Made by a program: the position numbers and the translations under genes | Part shown: positions 25,612-35,011 of the stretch, piece after piece | Position numbering within the stretch: position 1 is the stretch's first letter | Layout: every line of letters begins with the position of its first letter | Notes under the pieces: model-generated | Database searches by the model: none | What the model saw: only the letters and a program-made list of their open reading frames with translations | What the model was told of the DNA's origin: nothing | NCBI GenBank assembly: GCA_038025085.1 | Contig: CM076140.1 | Span: 23,185,501-23,249,500, forward strand | Source: Tetragonia tetragonoides | Taxonomy: Eukaryota; Streptophyta; Magnoliopsida; Caryophyllales; Aizoaceae | DNA length: 64,000 nucleotides | Reading direction: 5' to 3'

Positions 25612-26346
25612 CTACTCCTCCTTGTCTTTGACTTCGGGCTCTTGGACGGGTTCGCTAGGCTCATCAAATTCCATTCGTTCTTTTGGAGCCCATCTTTCCC
25701 TACCATAGCTAGAAGAGGCCTCGTCATTATTGGGCCTATTTGGAGCTACTTGTTTGGCCGAGTGGGCCGGATTCTTCCTTTTATTAGATTGGGCCTTTGC
25801 CTTGCCTTTTTCTTACCCTTAGTTTGGGGCTTGGAAGGTTTAGTGAGCCTATCAATTGGAGTCATCCTTACACCGCTTGGCTCATCATATTTGTGGGCCT
25901 TGAACATCTCCTTTTCCTCTTCTAGAAGCCTTTGGTTGACTTGATGGTCACCGCTCCAAATCCACTCCTCGTAAAAGCTAGACAACCCGTTTGAATGCGG
26001 GTATACCGGCTTAGTCCACACTTGGCGACGGTTCCAATGCCGTTCCCAATTAGACACCAAGGAGGATGTTAAGGGCCTTTGGCAAGGAGGTTCGCAACTT
26101 ACGTTCGGGATCCTTTGCCTTAAGCCATATTGGCGGAGGAGGCGGTTCGCACATCTCATGAGCACCGAAACGGAAGACATGAAATTTTGGGTCCCAAAAC
26201 TCAATGGAAGCATGAAGGAAATCCCACAAAATCTTTACTTGTTTAAGATGAAAGAAGGCATTGAGGTGGAAGAGAGTAAGCTCTAACCTCTCCTCTACCG
26301 TCATAGAAGCCAGCCAAGCATCAAAAACATCATCAAAGTTCACCAT
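25612..26346 (-). pseudogene. DUF7745-like gene of element E, internally deleted
   Basis: Minus-strand ATG at 26346, VFDAWLASMTVEERLEL, then EFWDPKFHVFRFGAHEM, the family hallmark. The frame then passes directly to a segment equivalent to the C-terminal third of the B protein (SNWERHWNRRQVW...). About 200 residues present in B are missing, and the reading frame changes near 26100. The tail is Lys/Arg-rich and then acidic, ending at 25612. Confidence 0.6.
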
Positions 26347-26670
26347 TGTTAAGATTAAGGATTTTCTCTCAAGGAACTCTCTCCCTAAGGGCTCAAAGCA
26401 AGTGATGAAAAGAGAAGAGAAAGAAACCTAACTATATAGAGGCTACGGTTGGATTCTCGTCGAAAAATTAAGAAAATTCAGACAACCGACGAAAAAGAGG
26501 CCAGGCGGCCTTGAAGCTGGTCCAGACGGCTAGCCGCTAGGACAGGCGGCTTAGCCGCTCTAGCATGCGGCTTGACCGCTAGGACAAGCGGCCAAACCGC
26601 AAGCCCAAGCGGCATAGCCGCTTTCCCACGCAGCAACCGCTAGAGCTCTAGCGGTCACCCTGTATAGGCG
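26347..26670 (-). promoter_or_regulatory. Promoter of the E DUF7745-like gene with AGCGGC/GCCGCT cluster
   Basis: On the minus strand a TATA box (CTATATAG, about 26430-26438) lies about 85 bases before the ATG. Upstream at 26510-26665 are at least eight alternating GCGGC and GCCGC units. Confidence 0.6.
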
Positions 26671-27176
26671 TCTAGTGTGCTCTTTCGCGAGAGACCTCGG
26701 TCCACCCGACCCTACGTTTGACAGGGCTCTACCTTCCTAATTCCCACTTGGACAGATCTTGGAAGCATTCCCTTATATTTTTCTTACCTTAAATTTTGGC
26801 GCTTGCCACTTTTCTATTTATTCCCTTTTATTTTCCTTCCTTCTTTTTATCTTGATTATCAAGTTCCACTTTTATTCCTTTTATTTTCTGATTTCCTTTA
26901 TTAACATTTTCCCTTTTAATTATCTTTTTCTATTTTGCTTTTCTTTTCTTTACTTTATTTTTATTTTTTATTTTAGGGGAAGGGGTACTCCAAATGTGCT
27001 AAATTCTCGGGAATCCTAAATTTCCGAATGTCGTGATTTGTGATTTTCCACTCGGAAATTAGTTGATTAAGTTCACATATGGGCATTTGCGTTATATTTT
27101 TGTGCGTGAATAAAATACAATAATTTGTAGCAGGATTAATACAAGCCCGAAAGTTCAAAATGCACTACAACAAATA
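26671..27176. other. Intergenic stretch between the two antisense genes of E
   Basis: T-rich sequence (26760-26980) and the likely 3' untranslated region of the PMD gene. No gene seen. Confidence 0.5.
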
Positions 27177-30100
27177 TCACTGGCCATCTTCGCCAGTACT
27201 CGGACCCGCCTGAGGCGACTCTCCGGGTCCACTCGATGATGGACCACCTGAAGGACCGGGATGAGACATCGCCCAACCTCTAGGGTCAAAAGCAAATAAT
27301 GAACCCGTCAAGTAAGCGGGATCCATTGAATGACGAGGTGGCTCCGACGTGCCGTGATAGCCGCCATACCCCGTACTCTCCCGACTCCAAGAACCCCTTT
27401 GAGGGATGGGAGGATACATGGGCATATGATAGCCCGGATACCCCATATAGGGAGGCGGTGCAGGCCACTGCGGAAGAGAAGGCACTTGGGGCAAGCTCCC
27501 CGTATCCACTCTAGCTCGAGGCGTCCCCTGACGCACCTCCGTACTCTCCTGCCTAGGAGGAGGACGCTGTGGCATACGCACAGATTCCGGAGTATGAACA
27601 ACTGGAGGCCTGGGAGGCCTCACCACGGGAACAGGCTGCGAAAATAGGCTCAAGGTCAGAAAATTATCAAAAATTCAAATCAAGCACTATTACTTGAAAT
27701 GAACATACCTCTCGAACGTCAGATCGATGACTCGTGCATACACTCCGAGACATGAATTTGGAAATCAGACTCTTAAAGGCATGCATGCCTCTATAGATCT
27801 TCCGCATCTCCACAGCATCCAACTGTGCACATAAAGAAAAGAGTCAGTATAAATGCAAAGGAAACATTGCAAATTACAATTAATTATCACTTACCCCCCT
27901 ACAACCAGCTGGTAGAGGCAATCCCTCGACCTCCTCATCAGGGTCGCGAAACTCAGGAATCAGTATCACCTGAGGAGACCCATCCGCTTCAGTATAACTC
28001 ACCGACATGGTAGGAGGAGTAGGACGCAGAGAAGAAACAGGCGAAGACCTTGCAACACTCTGCAAAAGACTCAACAAATATTAGACATATTTCTACATTT
28101 CCAAACAAAATTAAGAAACAAAAAGTACATTACTTACCGGGTCGGTAGAGAAGTTGGGGCACAACCGAGCCTCCACGAAATCAGTATATGCCACCATAAG
28201 ATCCACCTCAGGATCGGTCGGAAGCAAATACTCAAGGGCATTCACCCCAACAGTAGTCGCCCTTACCTGCTCCACAGTAAGGTGACGAACATAAAGCATA
28301 GAATCCGGAGGATCCAAAGGAATCCTCGGAGCCGGAAGGTGGGAGAAAGTCTGCCTAGTCAGTCTCTCTCCCAATAACCACTCAAAACCGAAAGGACCCT
28401 CAATAAGGATCCTCCTCTGGTCATACTCCCGAGCACCCAAAAATCTATCCGAGAGACCCGGGAGGTAATCCATCTAGGGGAACCAGTCGACCTGCAAAAG
28501 CAAGAATGAGCACACAAAAGGATAAAAGGACAAAAGAAGCACAAAGGAAAGTTGCTTACATCCTGAGTGGTCAAGGGATATATCGCCTCCCTAAGGGCGT
28601 GCAGCGTAGTAAATGGGCAAGATGCCTGTCCCTTCCAGGTCTACACTGCTGGAAAAGACAAATCCCCTGTCTCGAGAAGAGGGGCAAGGTCGGAGAAATG
28701 CTCATAAAACCAAATCTAAGACATGCAAAGTACATGGATTAGGCACAAATTATTAATAAAGAGCCGAAAAACACAAAGTACAAGAAGGGTAAAAGGAAAT
28801 TACCTCCATAACCTTCCAATAACCGACTAAGGAGACGCGAGACGCGCCCTCCTCTCCACTGAGACGGCTGGACTTCCTCAAACATCGTAAAAGACAAGAG
28901 TACGCGAGAAGACCCCAGTTGTACTCCGCAACTCTGTCCAAATACCGCAAGCACGGGAAATAGCGAACATGGTACCTACTAGCTTTATCCGAAAAGACGG
29001 AACAAGCTAGAACATAGGCCAAGAAAAGGCGAGCGTGCTGCTCCACCGTGACCTTCTTCAACTTTCCCGGGTTGGTCAAGAACTAAACCATGACGTTAGT
29101 CCGACCATACTCCCTACCATCCCAGTTGGTCCCAAAAAGACCAAACATCTCCACCATGACCTCCCTGCTCACATCTCCATAAGTGATAGGAGTACCGGTG
29201 CAAGGGAGCCCGGAAATGAGACCAAACTCGAAAGGGGTGATCATGATCTCACCCATAGGAAAATGAAAGGTACTGGTAGTATCCCAGTACCACTCCGCAA
29301 GACCTCTAACCAGCATGCGGTCGGAGCGCTCAGCAGAAGCAATGGACGGTAAAAAGTGACTGAAACCACAACGCTCCACAATAGCGTCGACCGAAGGAGT
29401 CACGTACCTACGGGCTTTCTCGATATGCGAAAGGCTACCGTAACCCCGCATGGCGGTGTCGACGTCCTAAACAACACAATAATTGCAAGACGATTAGCTA
29501 GGTGATCCTAGTAACAACTACCAGTCTCCGATTTAGTCCTAAACTTTTACAATTTGTAAAGTTTAGCATTTTAGCTAAACCGATATGACAAGAGTAAATT
29601 TTAAAGAGAGCAAATTTCACCCAAGTTTATTCTCCACAAATATACTCAAGAAACCATTTACCGCCACAACAAAAATAAACTTCACTCAAGTTTATTTTCA
29701 CAGGATATATATGATTGCAACCAGAATAAATTTCATACAAAATTTATTTCCACCACTAAAGATGAATTTCACCCAAATTCATTCTTCACATGCATATATA
29801 ATACAAGAGTCCTACGGTAATTCGCAAATTAACCAGAAAAACAATTTCATGCAAATTGGTTTTTCCACATTTAACTACGTTACAGTTCTCAACCTAGGGA
29901 TTCTATGTTTGCCTACACATGATTTTCCAAGTGTAAAAGAGCAAAAACAAAATGACATACCCGACATTTGGTACCAACGGTAACCAAATGCTCCTTCTTC
30001 TTGAAAACAAGATCGCTGGGCTCCCAACGATGGGTAGGATGAAAATCACTACGAGTGAACTCATCCTGGACTAACCGGCGCTCACCCACCCGGTGATGGG

Positions 30101-30199
30101 GTATACCGAAAACAAAAACCCGAGTGAAAACATTCGGGGCCTCATGAACAACAATTCTTGCCCCTTCCTTTTTCTACCTCCTCTAAGTTTAGGAGCCAT
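27177..30199 (-). pseudogene. Seven-exon plant mobile domain (PMD) gene, antisense in element E
   Basis: Exons on the minus strand: 30199-29961, 29466-28804, 28715-28560, 28491-28138, 28059-27895, 27822-27709 and 27635-27177. Every intron has GT-AG ends and all junctions are phase 0; exons 2-7 are exact multiples of three. Exon 1 (ATG at 30199) is one base short, giving a frameshift near its start. Exon 2 holds the PMD core (GFSHFLPSI, WYWDTTSTFHFPMGEI..P.EFGLISGLP). Exon 7 is a Pro/Gly/Ser-rich tail ending GPSTGEDGQ. Stops: one each in exons 2 (near 29083), 3 and 4. Restored length would be about 716 codons. PMD proteins of hosts (MAIN, MAIL1) act in the nucleus in gene and transposon silencing; the role here is unknown. 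Confidence 0.8.
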
Positions 30200-30429
30200 G
30201 GATGAAGAGCAAAAAAGGAGTTTTTGAAAATTTGAGTGAAACTCACAAAACTCACAAATTCACACAATTTTGAGTTTTGACACTCAAGAACAACTAACGA
30301 AATCAAGTTCTACTAAGAATTTGAGCAAGAAAAAGCTAGGGGCTTTGATGGAGGTTGAAAATTTGAGCAAAAATGGAGGAGAGAGATGCGAGAAGGCACG
30401 AAATGGGGAAGATGACCCATTTCGGCCTC

Positions 30430-30680
30430 CCCTCTTCCTTTTTATGCACAACCCATGGAAGACCTAAATGGTCGGTCAAACCGCCCACGTGGACGGTCAG
30501 ACCACCTAGCTGGTGGTCAGACCGCAAGCCACGCGGCATGGCCGCTACACCCAACGGCTTGACCGTTTGCCCACGCGGCATAGCCGCTCCACCAAGCGGC
30601 ATAGCCGCTCCAGCTAGCGGTTTAGTCGCTCCACGTAGCGGTTTAACCGCTTGACGTGGCGGCTTGACCGCCTGGCCCAC
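30430..30680 (-). promoter_or_regulatory. Promoter of the E PMD gene with AGCGGC/GCCGCT cluster
   Basis: Ten or more AGCGGY/GCCGCT or related GGTCNGACC units fill 30475-30675. A TATA-like GCATAAAAAGG (minus strand) lies at about 30437-30447, about 240 bases before the ATG. Open frames across the cluster are by-products of its repeats. Confidence 0.6.
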
Positions 30681-30894
30681 TCTCTCACCTCTGACATTTT
30701 ATGGGCCATTGGTTCAAAATCAGTGGACCCCACACGAGGTCCATAACAGTTATTTGCGCGCCAAAGTCCGTTTATGAAAACAGGACTACTTTAAACCCAC
30801 AGGTTTGCATATTTAAACTCGACCAAATGGCATGGGCTCAAACCCGACTTAAGGTCTGAGCAACATTTTATTACCCTTTACTACTTATCTTATT
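30681..30894. other. Distal 3' region of element E
   Basis: Non-coding sequence between the antisense PMD promoter and the tandem repeats. Nothing further seen. Confidence 0.5.
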
Positions 30895-31140
30895 TCTAAC
30901 GAAACCTACAGCATAGGGTCACCTTTCGACTGAAAATCGAAAAGGACGTTTATCTTTTATCTTATTTTTAACAAAATGTTTTTATCGTGTAACCTACAGC
31001 ATAGGGTCCCCTTCGACTGATAATCGAAGGACGTTTATTGTGTAACCTACAGCATAGGGTCCCCTTCGACTGAAAATCAGAGGACGTTTATTGTCTGACC
31101 TAAAACATAAGGTCAAACTCTCGGTCAAATAAACCGGGAA
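30895..31140. repeat. 54-base tandem repeats before the 3' LTR of E
   Basis: AACCTACAGCATAGGGTC recurs at about 30904, 30991 and 31045, with a weaker copy near 31099. The last intervals are 54 bases; the first holds an extra 33 bases. Each unit contains CCTTTCGACTGAAAATCGAAAAGGACG, a short hairpin. 3' tandem repeats are common in Tat elements. Confidence 0.85.
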
Positions 31141-31258
31141 ATTAATTACTCTAAAAATGATTGTTTATCTTTAACTGATTGTCACCTCACTTAGTTTGCC
31201 TGTTTTATTGCAGGTATTGGCACAGGACTACTTTGACCTTCGCTCTATTCGAGCTCGG

Positions 31259-32819
31259 CCAAATTGTGTCTATAATAAGTCCCCATAAAAACCCGATGAT
31301 GAAAGTATTGGATTTTGCTCGAACTTGGGTTGCGAGAATAATTGCTCTGATGATTAGCCCAGTTCATTTGAATTAACCAGTGGAAGCCTTTTGTACAGGC
31401 GATCCAAACCAGTTGGACTCAATTCAATTGGAGTCCAAAACTGAGAGATAGGCCTCTTTGAACCTAAGGGCCCGAAAGGGAACCCAAACCCATAAGTCAA
31501 CCCTTGGTCAAACCAGGGAACTCAGTCAATCCCGCGTGGACCCCCTCGGAAATACCTACCCCGCGTGAAAGACATGTCAGGCGCCTATACAGGCACGTCG
31601 CTCCAGGTCCAAGCGGCCACGCTTGGGTTCAAGCGGTAGCCGCTAGGACAAGCGCCTGTGCCGCTAGGCCAAGCGGCTTGACCGCTTGTCCTGCCGGTTT
31701 GGCTGCTTGTCTTGCCGGTATGGCCGCTCGGCCTAGCTGTATGGCCGCCTGGACCTTTTCTCGCGGATGGCAAATTCGAGGCCCATTCGATTTCCGTGCC
31801 AAACCCTGACAGCTTCCCCTCTTCTATATAAACAAACCTTAGGGTTCAGTTGAAGAGGTTGGACATTCTCTCTGAAGGGTTGGGAATTTTAGAGGTTGGA
31901 CATTTTCTCTCTCTCTCTCTCTCTCATATTAAACCAGAAATTCTGATTCTACTTCTTCTTTAGGGTTAGCCCTAGCACCACAAAATAAGCCTTTACACTT
32001 CATCAAGAGCATGAATTCAAGCAATATAACCCAATAAGTTCATTGTGAGCATCTAGGTAATCCAACCTGAGGGTTTTCAATAATATTTATATTGCTTGTT
32101 ATTACTAACAATTTTAGTTTATGTGATATGTACATGCACTGCGCGTTTTGAGCAAAAGGGCTTGTATTAAGCCTAATTAATGGATGAATGAATGTTTTTA
32201 TTTTGTATTATTGCTTTTCTTATGAATGAATCATGCTTTGTTTGTGGATTGGTGGATAAATTATGTGTTTGTCCTCTAACTTGCAGGTTTTAGCATATTT
32301 ATCGTTTTTTAGCAATAAAAGCATGTAATTTGATAAATTTTTAAAAGTGGTCACAATAATAATTTTTGTTCAACCCATTAGTTAAAACTAGGAATTTGGA
32401 CAAATTGAACCTTGTTTGGAACCGTAGCATTAATAATTATATTGAATCGACTAGTAAAGGTCATTGTTGTTAACGGGCGAGTTGGGTGCCTAACACCTTC
32501 CTAGCTCGTACCTATGCCCCCGAACTCATTTATGGAGTCAATTTTCCCAATAGGGATTGGGGTGCACAAGAGATGAGTTGACGTCTTTCTAGACTATCTA
32601 CTTGACCTCCAAGGTTTCCAAATTACCTTAAAATTTGGTGGCGACTTCCGACAATCTTAATCATGTCCTTGGTACACAAATCTCTACGTGCATTCACACT
32701 CAAAGATTCACGAAATTCGAACACCATCGCGCTCTCCCAGGCTGTCCGGAAACCCTAGCCCCGAAAGCGGGTCGAGGGAAGACGCACGGAAAGAGGGGAG
32801 AAAAATACGGCAGCCTACA
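31259..32819 (+). repeat. 3' LTR of element E, missing its first bases
   Basis: Collinear with the 5' LTR from the CCAAATTGTG point; the terminal TGTAGACA and the polypurine tract are absent. Ends GCAGCCTACA, followed by the target duplication GGGAC. TATA at about 31824. Confidence 0.9.
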
Positions 32820-33007
32820 GGGACTTAGTTTGGAAAGAGCTACGTGCCCCAGTTACTGGCCCTAGAGGCAAATTTCGACCAAACTAGTCCGGTCCGTTCA
32901 TCATCAAAGACATCTTATCAGGAGGCGTGGTCAGACTCGTGGACATTGACGGCATCAAGTTCAGTCATCTCACCAATATGGACCAACTGAAGAGGTGCTG
33001 CATCTAA
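32820..33007 (+). pseudogene. Integrase of element B, C-terminal part
   Basis: Continues the frame cut at 17001: DLVWKELRAPV, GKFRPN with a TAG in place of Trp (near 32886), SGPFIIKDILSGG, LVDIDGIKFSHLTNM, ending RCCI at 33007. Confidence 0.85.
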
Positions 33008-33312
33008 AAAAAAAGGAAAAAAAAATCTGAAAATAAAAAAAAGAGACGTACACAATTTGAACGAACTACGCTGGCCTGATTCCACACTCGATACGTAGGT
33101 AACCCTTTTAAGGGGCCCGACCAAAATCAATCCATAATTCCATTCAACTCATTCAAAAAAGGGATAATCTTTATTCAAACTAAACGAATAAGCTTACATT
33201 GCCAAAAATTAAACTCACTAAAAAAAAAAAGTGCAACTACGATGGTTTAAGCTAAACAAATTCTTATTACTTTTTTTATAAAAAACTAGACTTGCTTTCT
33301 AAGAAAACTACT
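33008..33312. other. Convergent 3' region of element B
   Basis: A-rich run after the integrase stop, then the conserved GAACTACGCTGGCCTGATTC and ATACGTAGGTAACCC blocks (33055-33110), then the 3' end of the antisense gene. Confidence 0.55.
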
Positions 33313-34662
33313 TTACTCCTTCTTCCCTTTAGAAGGCTTCATTGAAGAGTTCTTCATTCTTTGAAGGTCCCTGGCTTGAGGACGACCTGTGATCGCTTCC
33401 TTGAGCTGGGGGCTTGCCTCTCTTCAGTACATGGTAGCCTTCCTCATAAGGCCCTTTCTTTCTTTTCTTGCTTCCTGCTCTTGAGTCATACTTAGGCTTT
33501 AGTTGGTCTCACTCCTCATGACGAAGGGCTCGTCTCGCTTCTCCATCGCTGCAGGAAAGCCAGTTCAAGTAGGTCTCAGAAACTTGAGTTGGGACAATTA
33601 CCCGAGGGACAGTCCAGTGGTCCCGGCTACGCCAATACGTTCCCCAATCCACAGCAAATTCAGTGGTTAAAGCCAAGATATGCGGTCTCGTAGTCTCCTG
33701 ACGAGGGATAACCAGCTTCAATCCATATTGCCTCATGACCCTAGAAGGGAAGAAGAAAGTACTCCTGTACAGACCCAGTATGGTAGTATAAGGGACAAAA
33801 TTATCGCAAGCCACTACAGAAGTCAAGCTCCACCAGGTCACATGCCAACGGATAACAGGTCGTGCATGGAAAAATTCATCCCATTCAACAAGGGTCTTTT
33901 CATAATATAGCCTTTTCCTAACCAAGAAGCTAGCGGCGGTATAAATTTTTTTTGACCGGGCTCGAGGGGTGCGAGCTATCATCTTCTCTGGTGACTCTAA
34001 TAGCCTTAGATGCTCACATAACCAAATTTGAAGCAGCAGGGGGCTATCAGAAAAACCTCCGTGAGGCGAGATTTTCAACCTATCAAGCCTTATAATATTT
34101 CCCCTACAACCAGATGCAAAGGAGAGTGCCCTTCGGCCATTTGAATCACCACTCGCAACAACGAGGCTCTATCGAAGTTGGAAGACTCTGTATTAGCAAA
34201 CAATAGGCGGTTTAACAGGCAAAGCACAAAAGCCTGTCGGAGGCAACGCCTAAATATTGCGTCTTTTTCAGAAGAAATAGCAAACTTTTCACAGACTTGA
34301 ACTAAGTCCACATCGACACCGAGAATCATGCTTTTGGCTTCTGCAGATGACAAGCCTAAGGATTTCTTGTACTGATTGCTAAAACCATCCCTCAAATAAG
34401 GCACAGTTGGGGGAAGAACATCAGACATATTAGTAATCGCAGCAAAGTCTTCAACCAGAGGGCATAATTCAGAATTACCGAAACGGAAAACATGCAAGTC
34501 GGGGTCCCAATAATTCAGAGCAGATCGAAGAAGGGGCCACAATATTTTGGTTGGTCTTAAAGCCAGCAAGGTAGAGACATGGAACGGAGCCAGTTCAAGT
34601 TTATCTTTTATGGTTAGATTTTTGCACCAGGCATCGAACATGTTTTCAAAGGATTTCACCAT
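33313..34662 (-). pseudogene. DUF7745-like gene of element B, nearly complete
   Basis: The best copy of this family in the window. Minus-strand ATG at 34662; about 449 codons to the stop at 33313. N-terminal FDAWCKNLTIKDKLEL, then LNYWDPDLHVFRFGNSEL and PLVEDFAAITNM (residues about 55-85), a middle helical region (CEKFAISSEKDAIFRRC, LLNRLLFAN), a C-terminal conserved part (YTAASFLVRKRL, WHVTWWSLTS, FFFPSRVMRQYGLK, RSRDHWTVPRV), and a Lys/Arg/Ser-rich tail like a nuclear signal. Stops at about 34087 and 33509 break it. No known catalytic residues. The D-H-x-F-x-FG-x-x-E-L-x-P pattern parallels the PMD core. Confidence 0.65.
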
Positions 34663-34860
34663 GGTAGAAGCTTTGGGAAATTTTACGGAGCTGAAGTCTG
34701 AAAAGTGATACAACACCAAGCATCCCGTAAATCCTATTTATAGGCAAAAAATCGGGTCGAAAGAAGTCCGAAATCCGCAAAAAAGCCCAAACCAGAGCCG
34801 TCAGCGGCTGTGTAATTTTTCTTTGTCTTGTAATTTTTACCTTTTTTATTTTATTCCCTA
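34663..34860 (-). promoter_or_regulatory. Promoter remnant of the B DUF7745-like gene
   Basis: Minus-strand TATA box CCTATTTATAGG-type at about 34732-34743. Only one GC-rich unit remains (AGCCGTCAGCGGCTGTG, 34795-34812); the larger cluster present in A is deleted. Confidence 0.5.
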
Positions 34861-35011
34861 ATTGTGGCCTATTCCCTACTGCATAATACATTGCATACTT
34901 AGAGATCAGACGGGCATAATTGAGTCATCATGGCATACATATCATATAAAATGCATAAAAACAGGAGTTCAAAGTCTCAAGGCCAATGGTTACAAAGCAA
35001 TCCTACACCGC

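Larger units (their letters stand above)
17002..32819 (+). mobile_element. Element E: full-length Tat-lineage LTR retrotransposon nested in the B integrase
   Basis: LTRs at 17002-18537 and about 31259-32819; identical 5-base flanks GGGAC at 16997-17001 and 32820-32824. Removing it restores the B integrase frame across LKEGDLVWKE. Internal order: PBS, long leader with 69-base repeats, gag, RT, two RNase H domains, integrase, then antisense DUF7745-like and PMD genes, 54-base repeats and the 3' LTR. By eye the two LTRs differ at roughly one base in twenty in the first 300 bases, so the insertion is not recent. Coding frames carry several stops. Confidence 0.92.

Noticed and set aside
27299..27647. 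Plus-strand ORFs at the end of the E PMD gene
   Set aside because: Shadows of PMD exon 7, which has splice signals and a homologous position in A and B.
30336..30680. Pro/Lys-rich ORFs over the GC-rich cluster
   Set aside because: Translation of alternating AGCGGC/GCCGCT units in several frames on both strands; promoter position fits better.
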